Shown here in pieces: positions 1 to 11,857 of a DNA stretch of 48,938 nt. Location of the stretch: assembly GCA_032718475.1 (NCBI GenBank), contig JAUCBJ010002848.1, forward strand, positions 1-48,938, written 5' to 3'. The stretch comes from Nemertoderma westbladi (Eukaryota; Xenacoelomorpha; Nemertodermatida; Nemertodermatidae). The translations under genes and the position numbers were made by a program. The notes under the pieces are model-generated. The model worked only from the letters and a program-made list of their open reading frames with translations. It was not told where the DNA came from and ran no database searches. Numbering within the stretch: the first letter of the stretch is position 1; each line of letters opens with the position of its first letter.

Positions 1-293
1 GAGAAATCCGTCATTTCAACAAAATTACTTTACAAAGGAGAAAAAACACGAGCTCACTAGCTCAATTAATTGGTAAAGCACCCTACTGGATTAAGTTACT
101 AGCGGTTTAAAAGACGAGCGAAACGAATTGATTCCAATGTTAAGTTTAATTTTATTAGGTTTCAGAGAGTGTACCATGATGTAAAAATTGTTTAACTCCC
201 TCTGTCCATCAAACCACTGTTAGATCGAATCTTTGTGCCTCAAACATGAGAATGAGAAGAGGCGCAGATGTGAGGAGCATGACATTGAGCATG
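1..293. other. Leader before the minisatellite, no gene seen
   Basis: No convincing coding region. A tRNA promoter-like A-box (TAGCTCAATTAATTGGTAAA, near 58-77) and a B-box-like GATCGAATC (near 224) hint at a very decayed tRNA-derived SINE, but the spacing is long and the stems do not fold, so this is weak. Confidence 0.3.
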
Positions 294-3200
294 CAGGTAT
301 GGTACCGTTTGTAGCCGCTGTTATAGGAGGAGCAGGTATGGTACCGTTTGTAGTCGCTGTTATAGGAGGAGCAGGTATGGTACCGTTTGTAGCCGCTGTT
401 ATAGGAGGAACAGGTATGGTACCGTTTGTAGTCGCTGTTATAGGAGGAGCAGGTATGGTACCGTTTGTAGTCGCTGTTATAGGAGGAACAGGTATGGTAC
501 CGTTTGTAGTCGCTGTTATAGGAGGAGCAGGTATGGTACCGTTTGTAGTCGCTGTTATAGGAGGAACAGGTATGGTACCGTTTGTAGTCGCTGTTATAGG
601 AGGAGCAGGTATGGTACCGTTTGTAGTCGCTGTTATAGGAGGAACAGGTATGGTACCGTTTGTAGTCGCTGTTATAGGAGGAGCAGGTATGGTACCGTTT
701 GTAGTCGCTGTTATAGGAGGAGCAGGTATGGTACCGTTTGTAGTCGCTGTTATAGGAGGAGCAGGTATGGTACCGTTTGTAGTCGCTGTTATAGGAGGAG
801 CAGGTATGGTACCGTTTGTAGTCGCTGTTATAGGAGGAGCAGGTATGGTACCGTTTGTAGTCGCTGTTATAGGAGGAGCAGGTATGGTACCGTTTGTAGT
901 CGCTGTTAAAGGAGGCAGGTATGGTACCGTTTGTAGTCGCTGTTATAGGAGGAGCAGGTATGGTACCGTTTGTAGTCGCTGTTATAGGAACAGGTATGGT
1001 ACCGTTTGTAGTCGCTGTTATAGGAGGAGCAGGTATGGTACCGTTTGTAGTCGCTGTTATAGGAACAGGTATGGTACAGTTTGTAGTCGCTGTTATAGGA
1101 GGAACAGGTATGGTACCATTTGTAGTCGCTGTTATAGGAGGAGCAGGTATGGTACCGTTTGTAGTCGCCGTTATAGGAGGAGCAGGTATGGTACCGTTTG
1201 TAGTCGCTGTTATAGGATGAGCAGGTATGGTACCGTTTGTAGTCGCTGTTATAGGAGGAGCAGGTATGGTACCGTTTGTAGTCGCTGTTAAAGGAGGAGG
1301 TATGGTACCGTTTGTAGTCGCTGTTATAGGAGGAGCAGGTATGGTACCGTTTGTAGTCGCTGTTATAGGAACAGGTATGGTACCGTTTGTAGTCGCTGTT
1401 ATAGGAGGAGCAGGTATGGTACCGTTTGTAGTCGCTGTTATAGGAGCAGGTATGGTACCGTTTGTAGCCGCTGTTATAGGAGGAGCAGGTATGGTACCGT
1501 TTGTAGCCGCTGTTATAGGAGGAACAGGTATGGTACCGTTTGTAGTCGCTGTTAAAGGAGGATGTATGGTACCGTTTGTAGTCGCTGTTATAGGAGGAGC
1601 AGGTATGGTACCGTTTGTAGTCGCTGTTATAGGAGGAGCAGGTATGGTACCGTTTGTAGTCGCTGTTAAAGGAGGAGTTATGGTACAGTTTGTAGTCGCT
1701 GTTATAGGAGGAGCAGGGGTATGGTACCGTTTGTAGTCGCTGTTATAAGTGGAACAGGTATGGCACCGTTTGTAGTCGCTGTAATAGGAGGAACAGGTAT
1801 GGTACCGTTTGTAGTCGCTGTTATAGGAGGAACAGGTATGGTACCGTTTGTAGTCGCTGTTATAGGAGGAACAGGTATGGTACCGTTTGTAGTCGCTGTT
1901 ATAGAAACAGGTATGGTACCGTTTGTAGTCGCTGTTATAGGAGGAGCAGGTATGGTACCGTTTGTAGTCGCTGTAATAGGAGGAACAGGTATGGTACCGT
2001 TTGTAGTCGCTGTTATAGGAGGAGCAGGTATGGTACCGTTTGTAGTCGCTGTTATAGGAGCAGGTATGGTACCGTTTGTAGCCGCTGTTATAGGAGGAGC
2101 AGGTATGGTACCGTTTGTAGCCGCTGTTATAGGAGGAACAGGTATGGATGGTACCGTTTGTAGCCGCTGTTATAGGAGGAGCAGGTATGGTACCGTTTGT
2201 AGCCGCTGTTATAGGAGGAACAGGTATGGTACCGTTTGTAGTCGCTGTTATAGAAACAGGTATGGTACCGTTTGTAGTCGCTGTTATAGGAGGAACAGGT
2301 ATGGTACCGTTTGTAGTCGCTGTTATAGAAACAGGTATGGTACCGTTTGTAGTCGCTGTTATAGGAGGAGCAGGTATGGTACCGTTTGTAGTCGCTGTTA
2401 TAGGAGCAGGTATGGTACCGTTTGTAGTCGCTGTTATAAGTGGAACAGGTATGGCACCGTTTGTAGTCGCTATAATAGGAGGAACAGGTATGGTACCGTT
2501 TGTAGTCGCTGGTATAGGAGGAACAGGTATGGTACCGTTTGTAGCCGCTGTTATAGGAGGAACAGGTATGGTACCGTTTGTAGTCGCTGTTATAGGAGGA
2601 ACAGGTATGGTACCGTTTGTAGTCGCTGTTATAGGAGGAACAGGTATGGTACCGTTTTTAGTAGCTGTTATAGGAGGAACAGGTATGGTACCGTTTGTAG
2701 TCGCTGTTATAGGAGGAGCAGGTATGGTACCGTTTGTAGTCGCTGTTATAGGAGGAGCAGGTATGGTACCGTTTGTAGTCGCTGTTATAGGAGCAGGTAT
2801 GGTACCGTTTGTAGCCGCTGTTATAGGAGGAGCAGGTATGGTACCGTTTGTAGTCGCTGTTATAGGAGCAGGTATGGTACCGTTTGTAGCCGCTGTTATA
2901 GGAGGAGCAGGTATGGTACCGTTTGTAGCCGCTGTTATAGGAGGAACAGGTATGGTACCGTTTGTAGTCGCTGTTATAGAAACAGGTATGGTACCGTTTG
3001 TAGTCGCTGTTATAGGAGGAACAGGTATGGTACCGTTTGTAGTCGCTGTTATAGAAACAGGTATGGTACCGTTTGTAGTCGCTGTTATAGGAGGAGCAGG
3101 TATGGTACCGTTTGTAGTCGCTGTTATAGGAGCAGGTATGGTACCGTTTGTAGTCGCTGTTATAAGTGGAACAGGTATGGCACCGTTTGTAGTCGCTGTA

Positions 3201-5324
3201 ATAGGAGGAACAGGTATGGTACCGTTTGTAGTCGCTGTTATAGGAGGAGCAGGTATGGTACCGTTTGTAGTCGCTGTTATAGGAGGAGCGGAGCAGGTAT
3301 GGTACCGTTTGTAGCCGCTGTTATAGGAGGAACAGGTATGGTACCGTTTGTAGTCGCTGTTATAGGAGCAGGTATGGTACCGTTTGTAGTCGCTGTTATA
3401 GGAGGAAGCAGGTATGGTACCGTTTGTAGCCGCTGTTATAGGAGGAACAGGTATGGTACCGTTTGTAGCCGCTGTTATAGGAGGAGCAGGTATGGTACCG
3501 TTTGTAGTCGCTGTTATAGGAGGAACAGGTATGGTACCGTTTGTAGTCGCTGTTATAGAAACAGGTATGGTACCGTTTGTAGTCGCTGTTATAGGAGGAA
3601 CAGGTATGGTACCGTTTGTAGTCGCTGTTATAGGAGGAACAGGTATGGTACCGTTTGTAGTCGCTGTAATAGGAGGAACAGGTATGGTACCGTTTGTAGT
3701 CGCTGTTATAGAAACAGGTATGGTACCGTTTGTAGCCGCTGTTATAGGAGGAGCAGGTATGGTACCGTTTGTAGCCGCTGTTATAGGAGGAGCAGGTATG
3801 GTACCGTTTGTAGTCGCTGTTATAGAAACAGGTATGGTACCGTTTGTAGCCGCTGTTATAGGAGGAGCAGGTATGGTACCGTTTGTAGCCGCTGTTATAG
3901 GAGGAGCAGGTATGGTACCGTTTGTAGTCGCTGTTATAGGAGGAACAGGTATGGTACCGTTTGTAGTCGCTGTTATAGAAACAGGTATGGTACCGTTTGT
4001 AGTCGCTGTTATAGGAGGAACAGGTATGGTACCGTTTGTAGTCGCTGTTATAGGAGGAACAGGTATGGTACCGTTTGTAGTCGCTGTAATAGGAGGAACA
4101 GGTATGGTACCGTTTGTAGTCGCTGTAATAGGAGGAACAGGTATGGTACCGTTTGTAGTCGCTGTTATAGGAGGAACAGGTATGGTACCGTTTGTAGCCG
4201 CTGTTATAGGAGGAGCAGGTATGGTACCGTTTGTAGTCGCTGTTATAGGAGGAACAGGTATGGTACCGTTTGTAGTCGCTGTTATAGAAACAGGTATGGT
4301 ACCGTTTGTAGTCGCTGTTATAGGAGGAACAGGTATGGTACCGTTTGTAGTCGCTGTTATAGGAGGAACAGGTATGGTACCGTTTGTAGTCGCTGTAATA
4401 GGAGGAACAGGTATGGTACCGTTTGTAGTCGCTGTAATAGGAGGAACAGGTATGGTACCGTTTGTAGTCGCTGTTATAGGAGGAACAGGTATGGTACCGT
4501 TTGTAGTCGCTGTTATAGAAACAGGTATGGTACCGTTTGTAGTCGCTGTTATAGGAGGAACAGGTATGGTACCGTTTGTAGTCGCTGTTATAGAAACAGG
4601 TATGGTACCGTTTGTAGTCGCTGTTATAGGAGGAGCAGGTATGGTACCGTTTGTAGTCGCTGTTATAGGAGCAGGTATGGTACCGTTTGTAGTCGCTGTT
4701 ATAAGTGGAACAGGTATGTCACCGTTTGTAGTCGCTGTAATAGGAGGAACAGGTATGGTACCGTTTGTAGTCGCTGGTATAGGAGGAACAGGTATGGTAC
4801 CGTTTGTAGTCGCTGTTATAGGAGGAACAGGTATGGTACCGTTTGTAGTAGCTGTTATAGGAGGAACAGGTATGGTACCGTTTGTAGTCGCTGTTATAGG
4901 AGGATCAGGTATGGTACCGTTTGTAGTCGCTGTTATAGGAGGAGCAGGTATGGTACCGTTTGTAGTCGCTGTTATAGGAGCAGGTATGGTACCGTTTGTA
5001 GTCGCTGTTATAAGTGGAACAGGTATGGCACCGTTTGTAGTCGCTGTAATAGGAGGAACAGGTATGGTACCGTTTGTAGTCGCTGTTATAGGAGGAGCAG
5101 GTATGGTACCGTTTGTAGTCGCTGTTATAGGAGGAGCAGGTATGGTACCGTTTGTAGTCGCTGTTATAGGAGGAGCAGGTATGGTACCGTTTGTAGTCGC
5201 TGTTATAGGAACAGGTATGGTACCGTTTGTAGTCGCTGTTATAGGAGGAACAGGTATGGAACCGTTTGTAGTCGCTGTTATAGGAGGAACAGGTATGGTA
5301 CCGTTTGTAGCCGCTGTTATAGGT
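294..5324 (+). repeat. 39-bp minisatellite array, about 5 kb
   Basis: Head-to-tail array of a 39-bp unit beginning GGTATGGTACCGTTTGTAGT, each with a KpnI-type GGTACC core. There are roughly 130 units. A 36-bp variant has lost one GGA triplet (ATAGGAACA or ATAGAAACA), and point variants include GTAGCC versus GTAGTC and GTTAAA versus GTTATA. Marked variants such as ATAAGTGGAACAGGTATGGC recur near 1745, 2436, 3162, 4701 and 5010, which shows higher-order duplication of multi-unit blocks. Because 39 and 36 are multiples of three and the unit lacks stops, the array is open in more than one frame. One frame gives a hydrophobic 13-residue repeat (GMVPFVVAVIGGA), another a Cys/Arg-rich repeat (RYGTVCSRCYRRS). 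No splice or promoter context supports translation. It probably lies downstream of, or inside, the 3' part of the globin gene. Confidence 0.97.
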
Positions 5325-5390
5325 CGCTGATATATACATACCTGTGATGATCAATAGGATTTGGTTTCTCCTCGCCACCAAGAGAAGTGC

Positions 5391-6026
5391 TCCCTTCTCC
5401 TTCATCGCCCAACAGAGGTGCTCCCTTCTCCTCCGCCGCCCAACAGAGGTGCTCCCTTCTCCTCCGCCGCCCAACAGAGGTGGCCGCCCAACAGAGGTGC
5501 TCCCTTCTCCTCCACCACCCACCAGAGGTGCTCCCTTCTCCTCCGCCGCCCAACAGAGGTGCTCCCTTCTCGTCCACCGCACAACAGAGGTGCTCCCTTC
5601 TCGTCCACCGCCCAACAGAGGTGCTCCCTTCTCCTCCACCGCCCAACAGAGGTGCTCCCTTCTCCTCCACCACCCACCAGAGGTGCTCCTTCCTCGTCCA
5701 CCGCCCAACAGAGGTGCTCCCTTCTCGTTCACCGCCCAACAGAGGTGATCCCTTCTCGTCCACCGCCCAACAGAGGTGCTCCCTTCTCGTCCGCCGCCCA
5801 ACAGAGGTGCTCACTTCTCCTCCACCACCCACCAGAGGTGCTCCCTTCTCCTCCGCCGCCCAACAGAGGTGCTCCCTTCTCGTCCACCGCACAACAGAGG
5901 TGCTCCCTTCTCGTCCACCGCCCAACAGAGGTGCTCCCTTCTCGACCACGGCCCAACAGAGGTTCTCCTTCCTGTCCACCTCCCAACAGCGGTGCTCCTT
6001 CCTCGTGCACCGCCCAACAGAGGTGT
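5391..6026 (+). repeat. 31-bp pyrimidine-rich minisatellite
   Basis: About 20 tandem copies of a 31-bp unit (CAACAGAGGTGCTCCCTTCT followed by CCTCCGCCGCC), with variants CGTCCACCG and CACCCACCAG. It lies less than 70 bp from the end of the 39-bp array but is unrelated in sequence. The unit length is not a multiple of three, so the apparent Pro/Arg-rich or Gly/Glu-rich frames on both strands are artefacts of a stop-poor repeat. Confidence 0.95.
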
Positions 6027-6850
6027 CGGCGAATGGAGTTAATGACTGGATCAAGACTGGACTTGCGGATGGGACAGATTTCTTTTAAATTCAAAAACGC
6101 GGTAAAAATTTGAGTTATTTTTCATTAATTAATACTTGGAAGATTACGTTTAATTGCTATAAATACTGTGTGTATGTAATAATTGACCAAGTTTTGACGC
6201 AAGAATACAATCGTGTTGTATACCTAACTACTAATACCAATCCTGTTGAACAGATAAAACTAAAATCCAGGCCTAAAAATAGATCAATTCATATTTATTC
6301 ACTTTAAAACGTAAGCTGGACATATACCACGTAATATAGAAGAGCTAACCTTTGAGCACAATTTTCGTAAATTATAGTAAATACTAACAGTTTATTTTTC
6401 ACAAATGTTATGGATTGGAGACAATTTTTGTATTATTTTGACTTTTTTCAGGCCTTTTTGCAGAAGCCTTTTTGTGGCAAATAGGTTGGAATATTATTGT
6501 CGAACAAAGTAAACCTTTAATATCATATCTGGAATGGTAAGTAGGAGAAATAAACCTCCATATGATATGTGGAAATGTCCCGACCGCAAAGCGGTGCAGA
6601 TTTGGTGAGAATCACCCTATATGTGTTCACATAATATCATGTTAAAGTTTGTGGATAAAAAAGATATTAATTGCAAATTCAACATCAACATACTAAATGA
6701 AAATTCGAACCAACACTATACAGAACGGATTCTTTCGGCCTCATCAGCAGCAGTGGTGTGATTACCTTCCAACTGCACCCACACTCACTGAATCCTACAA
6801 ATCAATCCTACATGGCATGAAGTATAACGTTGTACCAGTTCCTTATCTAC
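6027..6850. other. AT-rich non-coding stretch beside globin exon 2
   Basis: Probably globin intron 2, since exon 2 ends at 6851 on the minus strand. I looked on the minus strand for a final globin exon (end of helix G plus helix H, with the usual Trp and a terminal stop) and did not find one. The exon may lie beyond the minisatellites, outside the window. Confidence 0.5.
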
Positions 6851-7061
6851 CTGTATTGCTTGAGGCAAAGCTTTGTATCCATAATGGCGTTTCGACAATT
6901 GATACAATAAGCGATCCACTTCGGCTTTATCGTTTATCTTCCGCACAATATCGTCGACAACGACAACAAACCGCTCTCCTAATGTAGCGAATAGTTTATT
7001 GTATTCCTGAGATCCATCCGATTGCGTTAAATGCTCCAAATCCGGTAGCAGTTGAAATATT
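6851..7061 (-). CDS. Globin X-like protein, exon 2 (helices E-F)
   Basis: Second exon of the gene that starts at 13193. Reading on the minus strand, the acceptor TATTTCTAG precedes 7061, and phase 2 from exon 1 joins in frame to IFQLLPDLEHL. Next comes an E-helix-like segment (YNKLFATLGERFVVVVDDIV), then LYQLSKRHYGYKALPQAI, where His is the proximal F8 heme ligand in a context resembling globin X (HY-x-Y-x-A-x-P). Counting 32 residues back from F8, the standard E7-F8 spacing, lands on Leu in TLGER, so the distal His is replaced. The donor CAG|GTAGAT at 6850 gives phase 0, about 11 residues after F8, as expected for the conserved G7.0 globin intron. A second possible phase-0 donor lies 15 bp further (exon end 6836). 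The CD/D region is shorter than in vertebrate globins and lacks an obvious CD1 Phe, so a small extra exon or a real deletion is possible. The family binds heme and O2 or NO. Function here is inferred. Confidence 0.72.
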
Positions 7062-7413
7062 CTAGAAATATTAATCACTTTAATTATAAACAACAATGGC
7101 CTCAATTCCGCTAAATGTATAAAATTATGTTAGATTTCATTAATCAGCAGCTGAAGATCCATTCTGTGTTCAGAAAGAGGCCAACGTCAAGGTATTGTGA
7201 AATTATTAAAAAGATAATGACTGTATTGGCCTGACATGCGAGATGACGTTCATAATTGTGCTATGCATACTTTATTAATTATATTAATATACACCAATTT
7301 GCAATTACTCAATTAGGTACCGGTATATTATAAATAAAAATTAAACAAACAAAAAACAATTATATAATATTGATACGAATCGAGACAATCATTATCATTA
7401 ATATTATTAGTGA

Positions 7414-7571
7414 AGTTCCACCATGGTGTAGTGGTTGCTACAACTTTGTTCCAATTTGCCAATTTGTTCTAATTCATCAATTTGCTCTCATCTATTCAGG
7501 GGTTGTGGATCCATTACCACAATGTGAAGATGGCAGTTTTCGTTTGGGCAGGAAAGGGTTCGGGCTTTAAA
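7414..7571 (+). mobile_element. tRNA-derived SINE, 5' half (divergent)
   Basis: It starts GTTCCACCATGGTGTAGTGG, with a pol III A-box (TGGTGTAGTGG), and ends in a body shared with the full copy at 29186 (GCAGTTTTCGTTT, then CTTTAAAGGGA). The segment between A-box and B-box carries extra sequence, and the B-box is degraded (GTTGTGGATCC). It is directly followed by the dispersed repeat at 7572, so the copy is truncated or composite. Confidence 0.7.
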
Positions 7572-8075
7572 GGGAATAGCCTAAAAAATGCCCTGTATGG
7601 CTGTATGGGTTTTCGAGGTCGGTGACTTCATGTTTGATGTCACTATTCACATTTGGCCTCGTCGTTTCTGTCTGTATGCCTGTCCGTCAAAATATAACCG
7701 ACAGCCTGACAGCCAAAAAGAAAATTAGGAAGTCATAAAATGTTAAAACTGACACTAGACTTGAATTATACGACCAGGAAAACCCCTAGAACTAAACTTT
7801 TAGCTAGATGGTGTGTCCTTTTCTCATATTTGAGGGATAGCTTGTCGGATAGTCAGATATACCGATAGACAAACATATAGACTAACTAGATTTCATTAAA
7901 AGTAAACAATGACCTCAGAAATGAAATCAGAGACCAGGGAAACCCCGATGGCAAAAATCTATGTGGTTTCTTGTTGCTAGATATAATTGACAGACATTCT
8001 TACACATTAACAGACACTTTTTGCGCGAGAAGGTTCAAACCTTAAAGGCAATTATCTCAGAATGACATTTTCTAT
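7572..8075 (+). repeat. Dispersed repeat family A, copy 1
   Basis: Colinear and clearly homologous with 21222-21715. Shared blocks include CCCTGTATGG, GGTCGGTGACTTCAT, AAAATATAACCGACAG, TTTTAGCTAGATGGTGTG, AACTAGATTTCATTAAAAGT and AAAGGCAATTATCTC. The block has internal inverted symmetry: the GGTCGGTGACTTCAT part near the start is mirrored by ATGAAATCAGAGACCAGG near 7920-7937, and GTCTGTC/GACAGAC runs flank the centre. It is non-coding and probably a non-autonomous foldback transposon. Confidence 0.75.
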
Positions 8076-10019
8076 TTTTATTAACACTACTCCTCCGCCA
8101 TGTTTCAACCAAATCTCATGATTTTAGGCTCATTCGAAAGGGTTTCGGCAGTTCTATAACATTTATCTTATAAAATTTCGAATTAAGTTATATTTCATGT
8201 AATAGCTTATTCATTCCCGGACCAGCAACGGCAATGTTCTTATAGGAGATCGGGTGTCGACTCCACGCCACGTCCCTGGAACCCCGCTCACAATGGTTTC
8301 TTCTCCAGCGAATACTTGTCGCTATTTTAATTGGCAACGCTGTCTCAATCCTTGGTACCGCCGCGAATGTGTCTGAGGGCCGTCTCTTTGAACTGCTTGA
8401 TAAGTAAACATTACATCACTATTCATATAAAGTATTTTCAATGTGGTCGATGGTAAAATACCATAATAAAAGCGGAAGATGGAAGATGAAAAAGCGGATA
8501 TAGAAGATGGTATACAGCTTTCTAGAAAACGTGTTTAAATAATAATTATAAAACAGATCCACCTCCGAAGAAGTTTTAAAAGGGAATTAAGGTAACGTTT
8601 TGCAAACGTGTTACGGAATAAGCAAGCAAGGACATCATTATGTCGTCATTAACTTACTATTATTGTAATAACGAAGATTTGGAACTAAATTTGTGCATCA
8701 AATTGTTTGTAGACCTACTAATATTAAATAAAACAATAGCTTATTTAAATCAAAATAATTAACATAAATTAATTTTTTTAAATTAGCTAATTAAAATTTC
8801 TAGAAGATACATTTTGTAGAGTCGATCGTGCTGAACCCAAAAAAGTTGATTTCAAGAAATTTGGACCAAGATTGAGGGACTAGTGGTGTTTTTAGTTAAA
8901 TTCTCAATTCCACCGCCAGCCACTAGGGAGATGCCAACAATTTTCACATTTACGTTTGGAAACATCATGGTGGCGAGGCGACCAGGGTTTATTTCAAAAT
9001 GTTCACTGTGAAAAGTTTCTAAACGGTTAGAACAAATTTAGAAAATCTAAATTTTGTTTAGGAAACCGAAATAATTTGCTCAATGGTGAATGAAAAGTAG
9101 GCACGCAATACTGTACTGTATGGCTTGTTTTCTACTTTATTCATACGGTACATTCTGTTATCATAAATATCATTGAAATATTAAACTAGTTACAGTAGGC
9201 CAACTACAGGTACTGTATTTAATACAGCTTTGGTAAACTAAAGCCATTATTGGGAAGGAATTCCCCCCCCCCCCCCCTCCCCCTCATTGGCTATTAAACT
9301 GATGGAGATGAATCAGATTTAGAGATTTGAGGATTCGATTTTATTGAATGAACAGACAAAAATTAAATATGGCTAATATCTGAATGTAAAATTCTGATTC
9401 ATAGGTGTTTCTATTTAAAACTCTGTAAAGTAATATTTTAATTTTAGTCTAATAAGGAATAGTATAATGAGCTCAAACTGGAAAAAGCCATATAGTTATA
9501 GTTCGAACGTTTCGATTTAATCAATACACCATCTTCAGCGAGATAAAGGCAGTAAAGTAAGTACATGGAAGTATAAACACAAATAATATAATTATAGTAT
9601 GAACTGCAAAAAATCAAATATAATACTACTAAAATTAATCAAATCAAATTTAAATGCAAGTACGGTATTGAAGTACAGTGGATACGTTTCAGTAATTACA
9701 CAATAGGGCCTACTAAAATTAATTGACAGTGCAACGAAGTGACGTTATACAGTAGTGCAACGTATAATAACAGGGCCTACCTACACAGGAGACAAAGTGA
9801 ATACAATATGTAAGGGCTAAAGGGGGGGGGGGGGGGGGTGTAACCTACAGTATTGGAATAGGTACAATGGGAATGGGGTTCTGGGGGTTCTGCATTCAGG
9901 GAGGGTTTTTTACGGGATATGTAGACTTTCCTTAAGGATGGGGGGGGGGGGGGGGGGGGGGGGATATACCAATTCTGGAAGGGTTTGAAACTTACTGAGA
10001 ACATTCATGAGGTATGTTG

Positions 10020-10930
10020 CAACAAAACTCTTTGACAGAATTTCAAATTTCACAAAAATTAAATTTTTAGGGCACTTTTCGTAATTCAAAATTTAGAAAA
10101 TTGACTTTTTTCATACATATGACTATATTTTTGGTTATAAAATGAGAACAAAGTCGAATTTAGAAATTCTATAAGAGTTATTTTCTTATTGAGTTTATGA
10201 ACAGAACAAAAAAAACAGAATCAAAATCCATTGAGAAATGGCGGAGGAGTAGCATTTTGAAAAATTTAGAAAATCCCAAAATCGAGAAATAATAAAGACC
10301 AGTAAAATGCATTTAAAGTTTTTAAACCTTCCCGCGCAAAATTGTCTATCTGACTCTGTAATAATTAAAATGGTAATTTATGACTACAGTATTAATAAAA
10401 ATTAAAGAGGCTAACAGCTGGAATTTTAGCTTGGGGTTTTTGAGGCGGTGATCTCATTTCAGATATTAGTCTTCATGCTGTGGAAAAATCTAATCTGTCT
10501 GTCATAATGTCCGTCAATGTGTTAGTTTGTCCATCATATTTTAGTAAAACACGCGACATTAAAAAAATGTTCGCTATTGGTGATTTTGAGGTCGGTGATT
10601 TCATTTTCGATGACAGTTTTAATTTTTGGTTAATTCTGGTCTGTCTGTCTGTCTGTCTGATAGACAGACCGTCAGACAGACATATTAAAATTGACTTGGG
10701 AGATTAAATTACCGAATTAAAATACAGTAAATAGGAATAAAAGAAAAGTGTTAGCTGAATGGGGTGCTTTCTTAGACTTTGACGGACAATCTGATATTGC
10801 TTTATCAAATTTTGATTAGACAGACATCGTCAGACATACCGACAGACAGATATAAAATCAGCCATAACTAGAGAAGTAGATTAGATCTCGCCAAGCCGTT
10901 TTCAGATTTGAAATCCTCATTAAATTCTGC
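10020..10930. repeat. Rearranged dispersed repeat with GTCTGTC/GACAGAC palindromes
   Basis: Contains pieces of family A, some inverted: CCTTCCCGCGCAA near 10329 is the reverse complement of the TTGCGCGGGAAGG seen at 21659, and GAGGTCGGTGATTTCAT near 10588 matches the family start. A run of GTCTGTC units at about 10640-10660 is immediately followed by its complement (GATAGACAGACCGTCAGACA), forming a hairpin. Non-coding. Confidence 0.55.
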
Positions 10931-10984
10931 TATAGATGAAATAAAAATAAAAAAATCCGAAATTTTGACCAAAATTAGTATACC

Positions 10985-11500
10985 CCCCCCCCCCCACCCC
11001 CCTTAAGTAAGAGTTATAAGTAAGATAAATCATCATATGATACCTTGTGATCACACTTGAATGCATGGTCACGTACAGCTGAGTGACAAGGGGAGGCAGA
11101 GGTGGCCCCCGTTCGTGGAGATTTACTAAGTGTTCAAAGACTCGCACCTTATAATGACGCTCGGATTTACCGATATAAGTAGCGTTGCAGCTACTGCACT
11201 TGAATTTATAAATGGCGAGAGACCTAAGACACATAGGCAGTCTATCTTTGTACGGGAATCTTCCCCCAAGCCTGTATGAGGGACGGAAAATAAGGATTTG
11301 TAACCGTTTCTGTAGTAGTGTTGAGTAAGTACCTAGATATGGTAAAAACCAAAAATATAGGCTTTTTGGCGACGTTTTTGGCAGTAGGACGTTTTACCGC
11401 TGTTAGCTTAAGTATGATTTTATCAGTAACCCAATGTAACATGCTAGTGGGGTAACCGTTCAGAGAGAGAAACTTATGTAAAATATAAATTTCAGAATTA
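10985..11500 (-). mobile_element. Penelope-like retroelement fragment (GIY-YIG endonuclease end)
   Basis: Minus-strand reading from about 11500 downward crosses several frames. FLSLNGYPTSMLHW and AKNVAKKPIFLVF match the connector after the reverse transcriptase of Penelope-like elements. After frameshifts come GLGGRFPYKDRLPMCLRS and IYKFKCSSCNATYIGKSERH, which carry the characteristic CxxC and YIG followed by R-x-x-H of the Penelope GIY-YIG endonuclease, then RVFEHL. The reading then runs into a poly(C) tract at 10983. The frameshifts and 5' truncation show a dead copy. It lies in the same orientation as the globin gene, within its intron. Confidence 0.82.
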
Positions 11501-11734
11501 AACTATTTCTATATTTTAATTTTAAATTTGTTATTTCAAATGTTTAGTTTTGATAATATACTTCTAAATAAGTTAAAAAATTTAGAAATCACTATTTTAA
11601 TTTATAAATTTCACGAACATATTTAGAAAAAAAACCCTCCTGGCGACAATATAAAATTGTTATATTAAACTATAACCCCCAATTAATGGCCATTTTAAAA
11701 AAAGTGGCTGGGGGGTTGCCCCCCCCCCCCCCCC

Positions 11735-11857
11735 AGTGGTAGCTAAATCAGTACTTGAGTTTCCGAAGGAGTAGATAGTATAGTTCTGAGGGGATCGCAC
11801 TGAAAATAAGCCAAATAAGCCGTAATCGCTGACCTAAAGGCCGAAGAAAATTTTACC
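11735..11857 (+). mobile_element. SINE 3' fragment
   Basis: AGTGGTAGCTAAATCAGTAC through AAAGGCCGAAGAAAATTTTA matches the 3' half of the SINE at 29186-29470 (AGTGGTAGCTAAATGAGTAC to GCGGCCGAAGAAAATTTA). It is 5'-truncated and abuts a 16-base C run at 11719-11734. Confidence 0.75.

Noticed and set aside
233-5347. Long open frames (up to about 1200 codons) across the 39-bp array
   Set aside because: They are a by-product of a stop-free tandem unit whose length is a multiple of three; several frames are open at once and there is no gene context.
5344-6113. Pro/Arg-rich and Gly/Glu-rich frames on both strands of the 31-bp array
   Set aside because: All three frames are open because the repeat lacks stops; the unit length is not a multiple of three, so the peptides merely cycle through frames.
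8210-8400. Possible exon of an unknown gene (a GC-richer patch, open in places on the minus strand)
   Set aside because: No domain, no clear splice sites, and it lies inside the large globin intron.
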